DNA from: Lumbricus rubellus
Lineage: Eukaryota; Annelida; Clitellata; Crassiclitellata; Lumbricidae
Assembly: GCA_945859605.1 (NCBI GenBank)
Contig: OX243815.1
Span: 24,892,613-24,956,612 of the forward strand
Direction of reading: 5' to 3'
DNA: 64,000 bases
Made by a program: the position numbers and the translations under genes
Part shown: positions 51,714 to 61,900 of the stretch, piece after piece
Position numbering within the stretch: the first letter of the stretch is position 1
How the letters are laid out: each line of letters opens with the position of its first letter
Notes under the pieces: model-generated
What the model saw: the letters and a program-made list of their open reading frames with translations, nothing else
What the model was told of the DNA's origin: nothing
Database searches by the model: none

Positions 51714-53776
51714 TGTTCAAAGGCTCTCGTTGTTTAGATGTAAAACGACTAGACATCTACTGAAATCAAATGATTCAAAACCAGTACAATATAATGTGGT
51801 CAACAGTGGGTTAGAGAATAAACATTCTACAGCTTTGTTTGCAGATTTAATTGGCCAGCTTCTCTTCTTGCCACAATTGTTCACAAGGGGGAACTTTAAA
51901 TTTATTGGGCGAAATTTAACAATACAGAAATAATGCTGATTATATAGTGAAACAATGTGACTTTGTAACGATGCTAAAAGTTCGTGCTGTACATCATTAT
52001 GTTTGTTTTGGCATAACTGTATGTCCTCAAATAATTATTTTGACGGGAGTTAATTTTATTTGTCCATATATGTTTAGTCATTGCGTAAGACTATGCTGCT
52101 TTTGTGTATAAGATATTTTGCCTGTAATATAGGCAGTTTATGTTCATTGAATCTGCAGTTAGTCAAGCAATCCTATGAAAGTTCTCCCACCGTTCTGTCA
52201 GTTTTTCTCAATATGGGGCAACAGGGTGTGCTTTTCCAGATGATGCTTCTCATTTTTGGAGCACTTGCCCACTGCAAATTTAAGATTTTGACATGCCAAA
52301 ATGAAGACTTATGGTAACATTTCTGGAATGCATTTCTCTAATGATCTGTTGTAAGGAAGAACTTATCTTTTGACTGTCATCAAGTATTGCAGTCTTGAAG
52401 CATTTAAAGGAGCACATGGATGTTTTGCAGGTCTGTAGGTGAAGACTTTGAGAAGATGTATAGTTGGATTGTTGCTATTAAACCCTAACGATTCTTGTCA
52501 ATGAAAAATAATTATATCCCGTTTGTAAGACTGGAATTTAATTAGATGTAAAATTAACAATATATAACGTATTATGTTTAGACAGGTGAAGACAGTTCTA
52601 AGTTAGGACATCTGCAGTACTTTTGAGTTTGGTTTTATTACCTGTTGTACCTGAAATATTAAAAAGTTAAAAAGATATTCTCTCATATCAGTTTTCAATT
52701 CTTTCAAGCCAACTGCGCTTAAAGTTTTTAGCAGTTTTTGACTTTTATTGAAGCATATTAAGTAAATATTATTTCGTAACAATACACTAAAATATTTTTG
52801 TTGTTCAGCTACAATTCAATTGCCAATGAAGGTTATAGCTCAAAGTTGTCACAAGATTAATAGATCATGTAGGTAACGCTGTTTCACGATAGCCAGTCCT
52901 GTGAACTAAATTTCTTTTGTGTTAAATTGACCTTTTGATTTATCTAAGTTGTGCATCGTGGAGTTTGTGACTTATTTTCAGTGGCCTGGGCTGTAAATAT
53001 ATCACACAGCGGCAAAATCTGTTGCAGAATGTTGCAGAGCCTCGTTACATTGGCCCCAGTAAGAGCTGTGAGTTGAGCTGTGCCAGTTATAACCAGATGA
53101 GTTGCTCCAAATGCGAAACATGCTGATACAAGATACAATATTGATTCCAGTAAAGTCTTCGAACTGTTAGTTAGCAGACTGTGAGACTCTTGACAGTGTG
53201 GTCGTCGTTTTTTAAAGACTTTTCATAAGTAAGTTTAAGATGTATTGTACGCTGCTTGGAGACTTGACAAATTACAAAGTTCAGAATGTCTGCAATTTCA
53301 TATCTTCGCAATAAACTTTTTAAGTGCAAATATTTGAATACCCAGATAGGTTTATAGTGGGTTCGGATATATGATAAAAAAATTGCTGACACAACCAGGT
53401 AAAATTTAAAATCATCTAGGATCTGCTACCAGACTTTGTAGAAGAGCTACATGAAATGAATTCTTGAAATATGACGTGTAGGATATGGAACGATTTAATG
53501 GTCTTCGTAGTCTAGTCTGTGCTTCTAAATGCTTTTTACGTTCAGTATACACTGTTTATAGGACATAGGTCTATAATTAATCAAACTGTTCAAAATCACA
53601 CTGAGTTGGTAAGGTGTTGTATAGATTGCTGTTTTGAAGGTACCAGTGCATGGTCATTTGAATCCAACCTTGTTTGGTGGTGGTGGCGGTGTCTGTAGTG
53701 CATTTATCTATTAATACTCAAAAATAACATCAGTATAAAGTGCTCCAAAATCAAAACTTAAAGGTATTAAATCATA
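51714..53776. other. Region after the 1359-aa gene
   Basis: AT-rich and repeat-poor, probably 3' untranslated and intergenic sequence. No exon recognised. Confidence 0.4.
51817..51822 (+). promoter_or_regulatory. Candidate poly(A) signal of the 1359-aa gene
   Basis: AATAAA about 104 nt after the stop. Further AT-rich, repeat-poor sequence follows to about 53.7 kb, so a longer 3' untranslated region is equally possible. Confidence 0.35.
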
Positions 53777-53780
53777 TTAA

Positions 53781-53853
53781 CCCCTTTACCGGCAACCCCG
53801 ATTATAATCGTCAATTTTTTATACGACTATGTGCCGGTCGGCCGCTAAAGAGA
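53781..53853. mobile_element. 73-bp TTAA-flanked mini-element
   Basis: TTAA, CCCCTTTACCGGCAACC ... GTCGGCCGCTAAAGAGA, TTAA. Inverted ends are imperfect. Confidence 0.55.
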
Positions 53854-53945
53854 TTAATAGCTTATCTATAAGACTTGATTTCATGTAAAATTTCCTAGTT
53901 TCTGCTGGACTTATTTGCAAGAAGTAATGTTATTGTAATTTTGAC

Positions 53946-54315
53946 CAGTGGCGGATCCAGAACTCTTTCAGGGGGGGAGGCAAAAATCTTTGATCTTGGA
54001 ACAGGAAAAATTTTTGTCGTTGGTCGCCCAAAAAGTTTATGGAAAAAAGTACTTTTCATCCGCCAAAAATTTGATGACCTTTTTTTAGTCATCGGTCTTT
54101 GGCTGAGGAAAAAAGACCTTTTTTCAGTCATCGCTTTTTCATAAAACCCAATGGTGGGGGGGCCACGTCCAATGCAATTTTCTTTATGGGGGGCCAATAT
54201 GCCATGACACCCCTATTCCTATTACTAATTTCAAACCTAATGGGGGGGGGCCACGTCCCATGGCAGTTTAAAATGGGAAGCGATGGCCGGATTGGCCCCC
54301 CTGGATCCGCCCCTG
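53946..54315. mobile_element. hAT-like element, GGCGGATCC family, reversed
   Basis: Ends CAGTGGCGGATCCAG and CTGGATCCGCCCCTG; flanks ATTTTGAC and ATTTTGGC agree at 7 of 8. Its right end matches the left end of 2874-3227, so orientation is opposite. Confidence 0.82.
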
Positions 54316-54570
54316 ATTTTGGCTAATTCCTAAAATATCATTATGTTGTTTGCGAAATTTAGTCTTTGTTCCAAATGACTAGAGCCTTGTCTCTTTTATT
54401 TGCAGTGATTATTTATAGTCTGCTTGGCACTTCCCAGCACGACTGATATATTCATTACTTTACTCATCTTTTTTTTGTCCCAATGTTCATCTGGGCGTAA
54501 TATTATTTTAATTTGTTAGTAGAAATGTGTAAGAAATTATTGTTAGAACAACGAGACTGACTTTATTGAT

Positions 54571-54920
54571 GACGTGTATCATTTTTATTAGACGAGTACT
54601 GTGAATTTATGGAGTAATGTGTATTTTGATGTGGGGCGCGGTAGTGTAGTGGTGGCGTCGTTGCCTTGGAGCCGGAAAGCTCGAGGTTCGAATCCACCTC
54701 GCCGCGTAAGGACCTTGGGCAAGTCCTTCACTCACAATTGCTCAGTGCTTCGGCGTGAAACTCCGATGCAGTGTCCGCTCTGCATTCGGGAGCGCCTCTG
54801 AGTAGAGAGAGCTTGAAGGGGCGCTATAACAAGTGCACATACAAACAAACAAACAGACGTGTATAATTTTGATTAGACGAGTAGTATTGTGAATTTATGG
54901 AGTAATGTGTATTTTGATGT
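54571..54920. repeat. Direct repeats of about 62 bp flanking a SINE
   Basis: Copies at 54571-54632 and 54856-54920 share GACGTGTAT and GAATTTATGGAGTAATGTG and end TTTTGATGT. Far longer than a normal SINE target duplication. Confidence 0.88.
54633..54855 (+). mobile_element. tRNA-derived SINE, full length
   Basis: GGGGCGCGGTAGTGTAGTGG (A box), GGTTCGAATCC (B box), a body with CTTGGGCAAGTCCTTCACTC, the conserved tail GGGAGCGCCTCTGAGTAG and GAAGGGGCGCTATAAC, then (ACAA)n. Confidence 0.87.
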
Positions 54921-55075
54921 CAATGGCTATGAGGGCAGCTCAAGCATGCTCCGAGTTTTTTTCTTTTTGTACGGCTTGTGTTGCAGTTGGATAATACTGT
55001 TGATGGAGACGACAAACTGCTATGTTTCACCACTGTTTAGAAAGTCATACTGCAAAAGTGAAACATCGTGATTAA

Positions 55076-55140
55076 CCCTTTAATGACCAGCTGCAATATG
55101 AGTTTTCCATGCATTTTAGTACACACTGTTCGTTGAAAGG
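55076..55140. mobile_element. 65-bp TTAA-flanked mini-element
   Basis: TTAA, CCCTTTAATGACC ... GTTCGTTGAAAGG, TTAA. Shares GCATTTTAGTACA with 32364-32425, so it is the same family. Confidence 0.65.
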
Positions 55141-55713
55141 TTAACATGATGGCCTTTTCAGTTATCACGTTTCATCTGCTGTGATACTACTAAAATGTAT
55201 CCAGTTTCGATGCAACATTTAAGTTGCCTCAATTGTTGGCAGATACATTGCCAGTCTATGCTGGAAAGCAACGGTCTGGTCATATTTTCAAAAGACTATG
55301 TACAAGATGTAATTGCATTGCATTGCCTACCAACTTAACTTGGTGCAACAGTATGTTGTAAAATTGTTACAGAAGTGAATTGAGTAAGTTCTGATAAAGT
55401 CATTCAAATGAGGGCTTCTGTTGATCATTTTGCTAAAGTTAGTCGAATGAAGGCTTGTTTTGATAAACGTCCGAGCATGTCCAAGTGGGCTGCAAGTTGC
55501 TCCAGAAGAACAATAATTAATTTAGTGGGTCCATATAGGCAGCCCAGATGTACTCCATGACATATTGGTACAGAACGAGAGAATGGAAAGAGCAAGATGA
55601 AGGAGGCAGATATTATATTGTGTGGATAGTTCAGCAGAGCTTGTAGAACTACCTTCAAAGTAAATTATCCAACCCTTTTGCATTTAACCCACCATCAATT
55701 TATGTAGCCTAGA

Positions 55714-55797
55714 CTTGGAGTGGGAAATAAGGATTTACTATGGCATCCTAAGAAAGACTGGAGGTTGAACCCACCCCCGCAATTCTCACTCGAGTAA
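55714..55797. mobile_element. Partial GTGAGAATT-family MITE
   Basis: TTGAACCCACCCCCGC followed by AATTCTCACTCGAG matches one end of the family; the other end is not clear. Confidence 0.4.
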
Positions 55798-56860
55798 TCC
55801 AACGTCCAGAACTGGAAAAATTTAATTTTAGCATTCTTTTAGTTCGTGTAGGTTGTTATTATGGATGGTGAACTCAATCTTGGCCTATTCTATTTTACAA
55901 CGCAGGACACGTTTTCGCTGATCACAGCAGAGTAGAGCAAACATCGGCCTTATAGCCTAATATAATTATCAGGTTAATTTGAAAGTTTAGCCTTTAAATG
56001 GCATCTTTTTAGGCCTACCAATGCAGGCCTACAGAAAAAATCATGAATTCAACAATTTCTATTTAGGCCCTACCCAAGAATTTTGTCATCAATTCAACTT
56101 ATACTTAAGCATGAATTATTGTCATGAATCCAGCTTCCAAGCTTGATTTAAAATTGCGAAGAATTTAGGACGCTAAAACGACAAAATTAGGCTACCTTTA
56201 GCCCAATAATAATTATTTGCTGTAGGCCTAGGCCTACTGTCTTAATTGGAACTGGCGGAAAACCCACACCCACAAAATGGTGGCAATGATCCCTTCTGTT
56301 CTTCTCGCGAGCGCAAGAAGTCGTTGGTCACAAGCCACGTTGGCATGTTCAGGCAGCTGAAAAAATCCGGTCTCCAGATAGCCTATTCCACGACGGGTGC
56401 CAGAATAAATGTACGGGAGTCCATTCGTACCGCATAGCTGAATAAAATAGACCAACATAATGCCACATTTCAACTTTACAACGAAGTTGACTCGATGGTT
56501 TACTGTAACAAAGGAGTTTACCCAGAACTATAATTTTTTTTGTACAATTAAGTTGCGTCATCAAGCAAGCAGACGCATTATTATGTAGGCATGGTCATAA
56601 TAATAATGTTAAAGTAAATGACGTAACTAAAATGGGTGCGTAGCGTCTGCATGGGGCGTAGCCTAAGGTTTGTTTATGTTCATATTTAAGTTGCGTATGT
56701 TAAATGGAAAGAGTTTTACTAGTTTTGAATATCCGAGTTTTAAGCAGTCACGTACTTGATTTCGTGTAACAGCCTTACGTCGGGTGTCAGTGGACTAACT
56801 ACTTTTATGCCAGATCATGCGAGTATTGCTAAGATAGTCTAGACCTACGTGGCATAACTC

Positions 56861-56918
56861 TAGTATCGGGGACCGACGTATCGGTGGGGTTAGTTTCGGC
56901 ACTCGGTCCCCGATACTA
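56861..56918. repeat. Perfect 16-bp inverted repeat with 26-bp loop
   Basis: TAGTATCGGGGACCGA at 56861-56876 and its exact reverse complement at 56903-56918. GC-rich for this region; function unknown. Confidence 0.92.
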
Positions 56919-57901
56919 TAGTTTTGCCCGATATCCACCGTGTAGTAATGACAGTGGATTGACCGGGTGTATATCGGACAGTCGGCGTATAGTGGTCATG
57001 CGAAGCAGCTACAGCTGCTACTTATACAGCCTACATAGGCTAGCGATCGTGCTGCAGCTTTGTTGGAAAGTTGCATTGAATCGATTAGACTCTCAGGATG
57101 TCACTGCTGGATTACGAGAGTTGACGGTTCGGTGATGTTTACAGTTTACCTGGTACAGACCGTCTTGAAAAGTGAAATACATAGACCCTACGTTCCTTTC
57201 CATTTGCCTGGGCCTATTTTCTGGGCCTACACTAAGCAATTCATCGTTGTATAAAAAGCTGCATAGACAAAGTGGAACGATACATTGGAAAGTTCCTTTC
57301 ATTTGAAATTTGTGAACTGTGTGGCACTGGCAGTAAAGAAGTTTGTTTAGCAAAAGGTTAAAAGCCTTGTATCAGTCGCATAGCACAAGAAGTCTTGAAA
57401 CTGCTTAAATCAGCTTCTTTACAGACTGTAATTTCAGTAAATGCATTGTGTGTGGGAAAATTGAATAAGAAATGTTTTGAAGTTGTAGCAATTAGATACA
57501 AAAGGGATGAAATGAAAACGTCTGAAATACCCAACTCAATTTTTATGGCAGCCCAGTGTTGCCATTTCATATGCTTTTTTGGAACTTCTAAGGTGAGTCC
57601 CAAGCAATGTGCAGAATCTGCAGTTTGGGACAAAGACTAGTTTGGGTCAACAAAAGAAACAGAGCTGGAAGCTAGGCCTACAATCTGCCAGATGTATTAG
57701 CCTACCTGGTTAACACTCCTACATCTCCAACATTTAATGATCTTCTGTTAATTATACAGAATTCAATTTAACCAGCAGAGCTGCTTACAAGAGTTTATCA
57801 TATTATAATTATCTGTTTACTCTCTTTATTTCCTATCTGATCACTTAATAACCAGCAGATGTTATCAGTGTAACATTATCTCTGAACGACCCTTCTATTA
57901 A

Positions 57902-57975
57902 CACGTTGGCTGCTTATTTGCTGTGTTAAATGACTCAATGGGGGACGTGTTAACATGTCCCTGGCAGCCAACGTG
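57902..57975. mobile_element. 74-bp TTAA-flanked palindromic element
   Basis: TTAA, CACGTTGGCTGC ... GCAGCCAACGTG, TTAA: perfect 12-bp inverted ends (16 bp with the TTAA). Confidence 0.75.
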
Positions 57976-58369
57976 TTAACTTAATCGATTGATACATATT
58001 AAATTGTTAGCTATTAGACTAACTGTAATTATTATCTGCCCTTGTGTCAATGTGATACTTGATTTTTTTGGCAGGAGGGAGCTTGACATCAAAGTTGAGG
58101 ACTTTGGCTTTGTCAGATGCCATCAGTCATGCCATGTGAGGGTCGTCTGTAGACAAGACATTCGTGTAAAAGGTATTCTCTGCCATGTGTTGCATATAAT
58201 GTTATTGTTCTATCATTGTGGTTCTTCTCAGTTTCATGCAGCTGAATATGTAGGCCTACCTTCAAACTGAACGTTCCAACACTGGTTTCTACCCTACTTT
58301 AAATGCGAGAACAACCCCACCCACTCTGAGTCTCTGACGGATTGTATTTAGTATTTAATTAGATATGGT

Positions 58370-58516
58370 CAGGGCTTAAAGTGTGCCTGGACGGTCATGG
58401 ACGACGTCCACACACTTATTTTCAAAACTGAATGCCGTTCTGCCACTTATTTGGCCAGTACCGCCTGGAAAGGTAATGGGTGTCCAGGAACTTCTTTTTC
58501 TACACTTTAAGCACTG
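58370..58516. mobile_element. 147-bp hAT-like MITE, CAGGGCTTAAAGTG family
   Basis: Starts CAGGGCTTAAAGTGTGCC, ends ACACTTTAAGCACTG, perfect 8-bp flanks GATATGGT (58362-58369, 58517-58524). Lies about 420 bp before the TTLL10-like ATG. Confidence 0.88.
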
Positions 58517-58643
58517 GATATGGTGTAATGTTGTACCTGTTATTGATAGGCTACGAGTTAGAACTGCTTATTGATGTAAATGAGATTTTCCTTACCAAGT
58601 TTTGCAACCTTTTTCTGTTGAGTTTATAGAAGAACAAAACCGC

Positions 58644-58841
58644 AACATCATCTGAAGAACTTCAGATCAAACCATTAACATCATCTGAAGAACTTCAGAT
58701 CGAACCATTAACATCATCTGAAGAACTTCAGATCGAACCATTAACATCATCTGAAGAACGTCAGATCGAACCATTAACATCATCTGAAGAACTTCAGATC
58801 AAACCATTAACATCATCTGAAGAACTTCGGATCGAACCATT
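58644..58841. repeat. 33-bp tandem repeat, six units
   Basis: Six units of exactly 33 bp, each with ATCTGAAG-AA-CTTCAGAT or a close variant (8-bp inverted arms, 2-nt loop). Open on the plus strand as TSSEELQIEPL repeats, in the same frame as the TTLL10-like ATG but separated from it by TGA at 58882. Confidence 0.96.
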
Positions 58842-58935
58842 AACTCATAAAAATCGCACCAATGATGTTGTAATGTACAATTGAATCTGCCTGCACTTTG
58901 CAATGTCTGAGTTCTCGTGAATAAATCTACTAACG

Positions 58936-61900
58936 ATGGAGAACAAACCGGAAAGCCCCAAACGTGTAAGCCCAATAAGCAAAGAATCATCCTTTGTCAT
59001 CTATGGAAACAATGGGTCTACTCTGTAAGTACAATTCTTCAGTTAAAATTTTTTGCAATGTAATGTGAGTTAGGCTATGTAATGGCAACCATAAATAATT
59101 AACTCGATCGATTAACTGGTATTCTTTAGCCATACAATGTAATGATTCTGATGGATATAATTTTTATTGTGTGAAATTTTTTTCCGGATATTTGAGGAAT
59201 GGATCTGGTTGAGGTCTGTTGGTTACTGGTATAATAATAATAATAATAATTACGACAATTTTTACAAGGGCGTCTTACAAAGCAGGTAGCATGGCAGGAT
59301 AAGCCCTAGTGAACACTGAACAAGCAAGTATGTTTTTACAATGGATTTAAAAGAGAGGTATGGTGTAGAGTAGTAGTTACTTTGCCCTAGGTGTGGCATA
59401 CAGGTGTGAGTTTCTGTTCAAGTATTCTTTGGCATTGAGATTGGCTTTATATTCACTGGTTACCACTGACAAGCATGCTTCTATTTGACAAATGCTTTGT
59501 GCTTCTGTGGATCAAAAATTGCAAATGTTGCAAGAAGACATATTGCTAGGTTTTTAAAATTCTCATCTTTGTTAAGACTTGTGCGTTAATACCTCCTCTT
59601 GTGGCTATGACAGTGGTTGACTTAGGTTTTAGTCATGGCTTTGTGCATTACCTGTGGCATTGTTTAGATGTAACATAGGTTTTGAGATGATGCATTATAA
59701 CTAATGCAAAATATGAAGTTATATTTAATGGTTAGCAATTCATTCAGTTATTGAGCAATTGCGAAAGTCTTGCACACAGCCAACAGTTTGTAAGTTCTAT
59801 GTCTTCAGTGTACCAGGACCTACCAGGTACATGTCCTTTCCTTGCATGAATTTATGAATTTACTTTTTTAGCATAGAGCAGGTTTTGCTGGAACTGGGTT
59901 GGAAGAAGTTGGCAGACAAAAACAGCGATACCTTCAAACTCAAATGGGTAGAAAACAAGAGCTCAGTCAACTATGATACACTCAAAGATGGTAATGCATT
60001 GTTTTTTGTAAAGTTCTATGCAATCTTAGCTCCAGCCAAATGTAGATGCTGGATGTTAGTAGCCAGACTCTCCCAATCACCTTTCTTTGCTTTGTTCATG
60101 CTTCTTAGATTCTGGTTTTCACACAGTGAATGCCACAGCTGAATAAACCTCATCAGTTTGTTGTCAACTCTAGCTCGCATCATTAGTCTTGCTTAAATAC
60201 TTGTATCAGTCAATATTGTAAACTTCTAAACTCTAAAGGCCAGTATAATGTGTTTCTTGCCAGAGGGGAAAACTTTATGCTGTTCAAAGTTCTTGTACAT
60301 ACACAATAATCAAGATACATGTGTGCAGTCTGTGCACGCATACATACCTTTCACCATACTTTCAAATTGATAGGATAGCTTGAAGAGTTCGGTTTCAGTT
60401 GTGAATGGAAAGCAGCAGAGGAGAGTGCAAGTGGAGGAGAGGTTGAATTTGAAGATTGGGGAGATAGGAGGATGAGCAAACAGGCCGAGGTATATTAGGA
60501 GTCCTTTCCAAAGAGCTGGTGCAGTATAGACTAAGGAGCGGTTGCAGAATTTCAGAGAGGATGATACTGGAGGCTGAGAGAGAGAGAAGATATGATGACG
60601 AGCGAGTGTACAGTTGCGAGTGTACGGTTGCATGGCATGAACTACTTTTCACCAGCAATACCTGTGGTGGGAGGCCGTCTGAGCACTAATATCATAATGC
60701 CAACAGATAGTGACTGGTCACTGTACTGAAATATTAAAAGATGCAGAGGCTCGACGCCTTAGATCTTTACATTACCATTGGATAGGGGTGCTATATAAGA
60801 GTAAGAAAATTAGGAAAGTAAATGATGTATTTACTTTTGTGTGTAATAGGTGAGCAGCTGGTCAACAGGATTCCCAACTGCTTCTTGCTGACCAATAAGC
60901 TTGGTCTGCTGACCAGTCTCCAGCGCTACGAACGCGTCTGGACGATGCTAAATCTCGGCCGCATTATAAAACTTCGCACTTCCGAATTCATTCCAGAAAC
61001 CTATCGCCTTGACGACAACACAGAAAGACGCATCTTCCTCGAAATTTTCAAACGTATGATCACCGCACACTTATCATGTACATTCCTATGTTGCTTTTAA
61101 ATAGTTGTAGGAAATGTGGACACCTATGCATATTACTTAATCTACAAGAGGCAAAATGCAGTTTAGCAGGAAGTACATCTGAAAGTTATTAATACTGGTT
61201 TAAGAGACATGTACAGTAAGATCTTAACTGGATTGCATGTTAAAAAGAATCATGATGAAAATCATGGCAAGATAACCTGCACTGTTTTCCATGCTCGTAG
61301 ACCTATTGGCAAGGTCACCAGAGGGTCATCGATCAGGCCAGCAACACTAGTGTGTGCATTCAAGGCTAGAGGCCCCTTACTATGAGGAGGTAAGAGCTGG
61401 GACTTGGTGCCCCATTTCAAAATGGCAGGGGTTTGAATCCGTTGCCAACAGAGGTTTGAGTTTCTTCCTTTTCCAGAGTCCCACAACATGCACAGCAATC
61501 TCATATATTAGGGTGATGTTACACTAGATGCCTTCCAGAGCACTTACGAGTGACTTAATTAGCTCTGCATCCGATTGTAACAGCCAATATTTCATAAGCA
61601 GATAGACTCCGATATAGAGCATGTTAAGTTAACGTTCAGTCATACAACATATCAATCCAGGACCAAGAACACGTTGATGAGTCCACGCTGTACTTGGTGA
61701 CTGGTGTAATGTTGTGTAACATTGGTGTCACCAGAAAAGCTAAGTCCCAACATCATTTAATCACAAGGCATGCTGCCACAAACCAAAGTTAAGAAACAAT
61801 AAAGCAAGACATTCTGGTATGTTGTTGTTTGTAGCAAATGATATTTGGATCTGTAAGCCAACTGGATTAAACCAGGGCAGAGGCATCTTTCTTGTCAGGA

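Noticed and set aside
54633..54705. tRNA gene
   Set aside because: A and B boxes are present but there is no convincing cloverleaf, and the sequence continues into a SINE body with an ACAA tail and has another copy at 15161.
57395..57640. 81-aa open frame upstream of the TTLL10-like gene
   Set aside because: No family resemblance and no splice logic linking it to 58936; likely chance.
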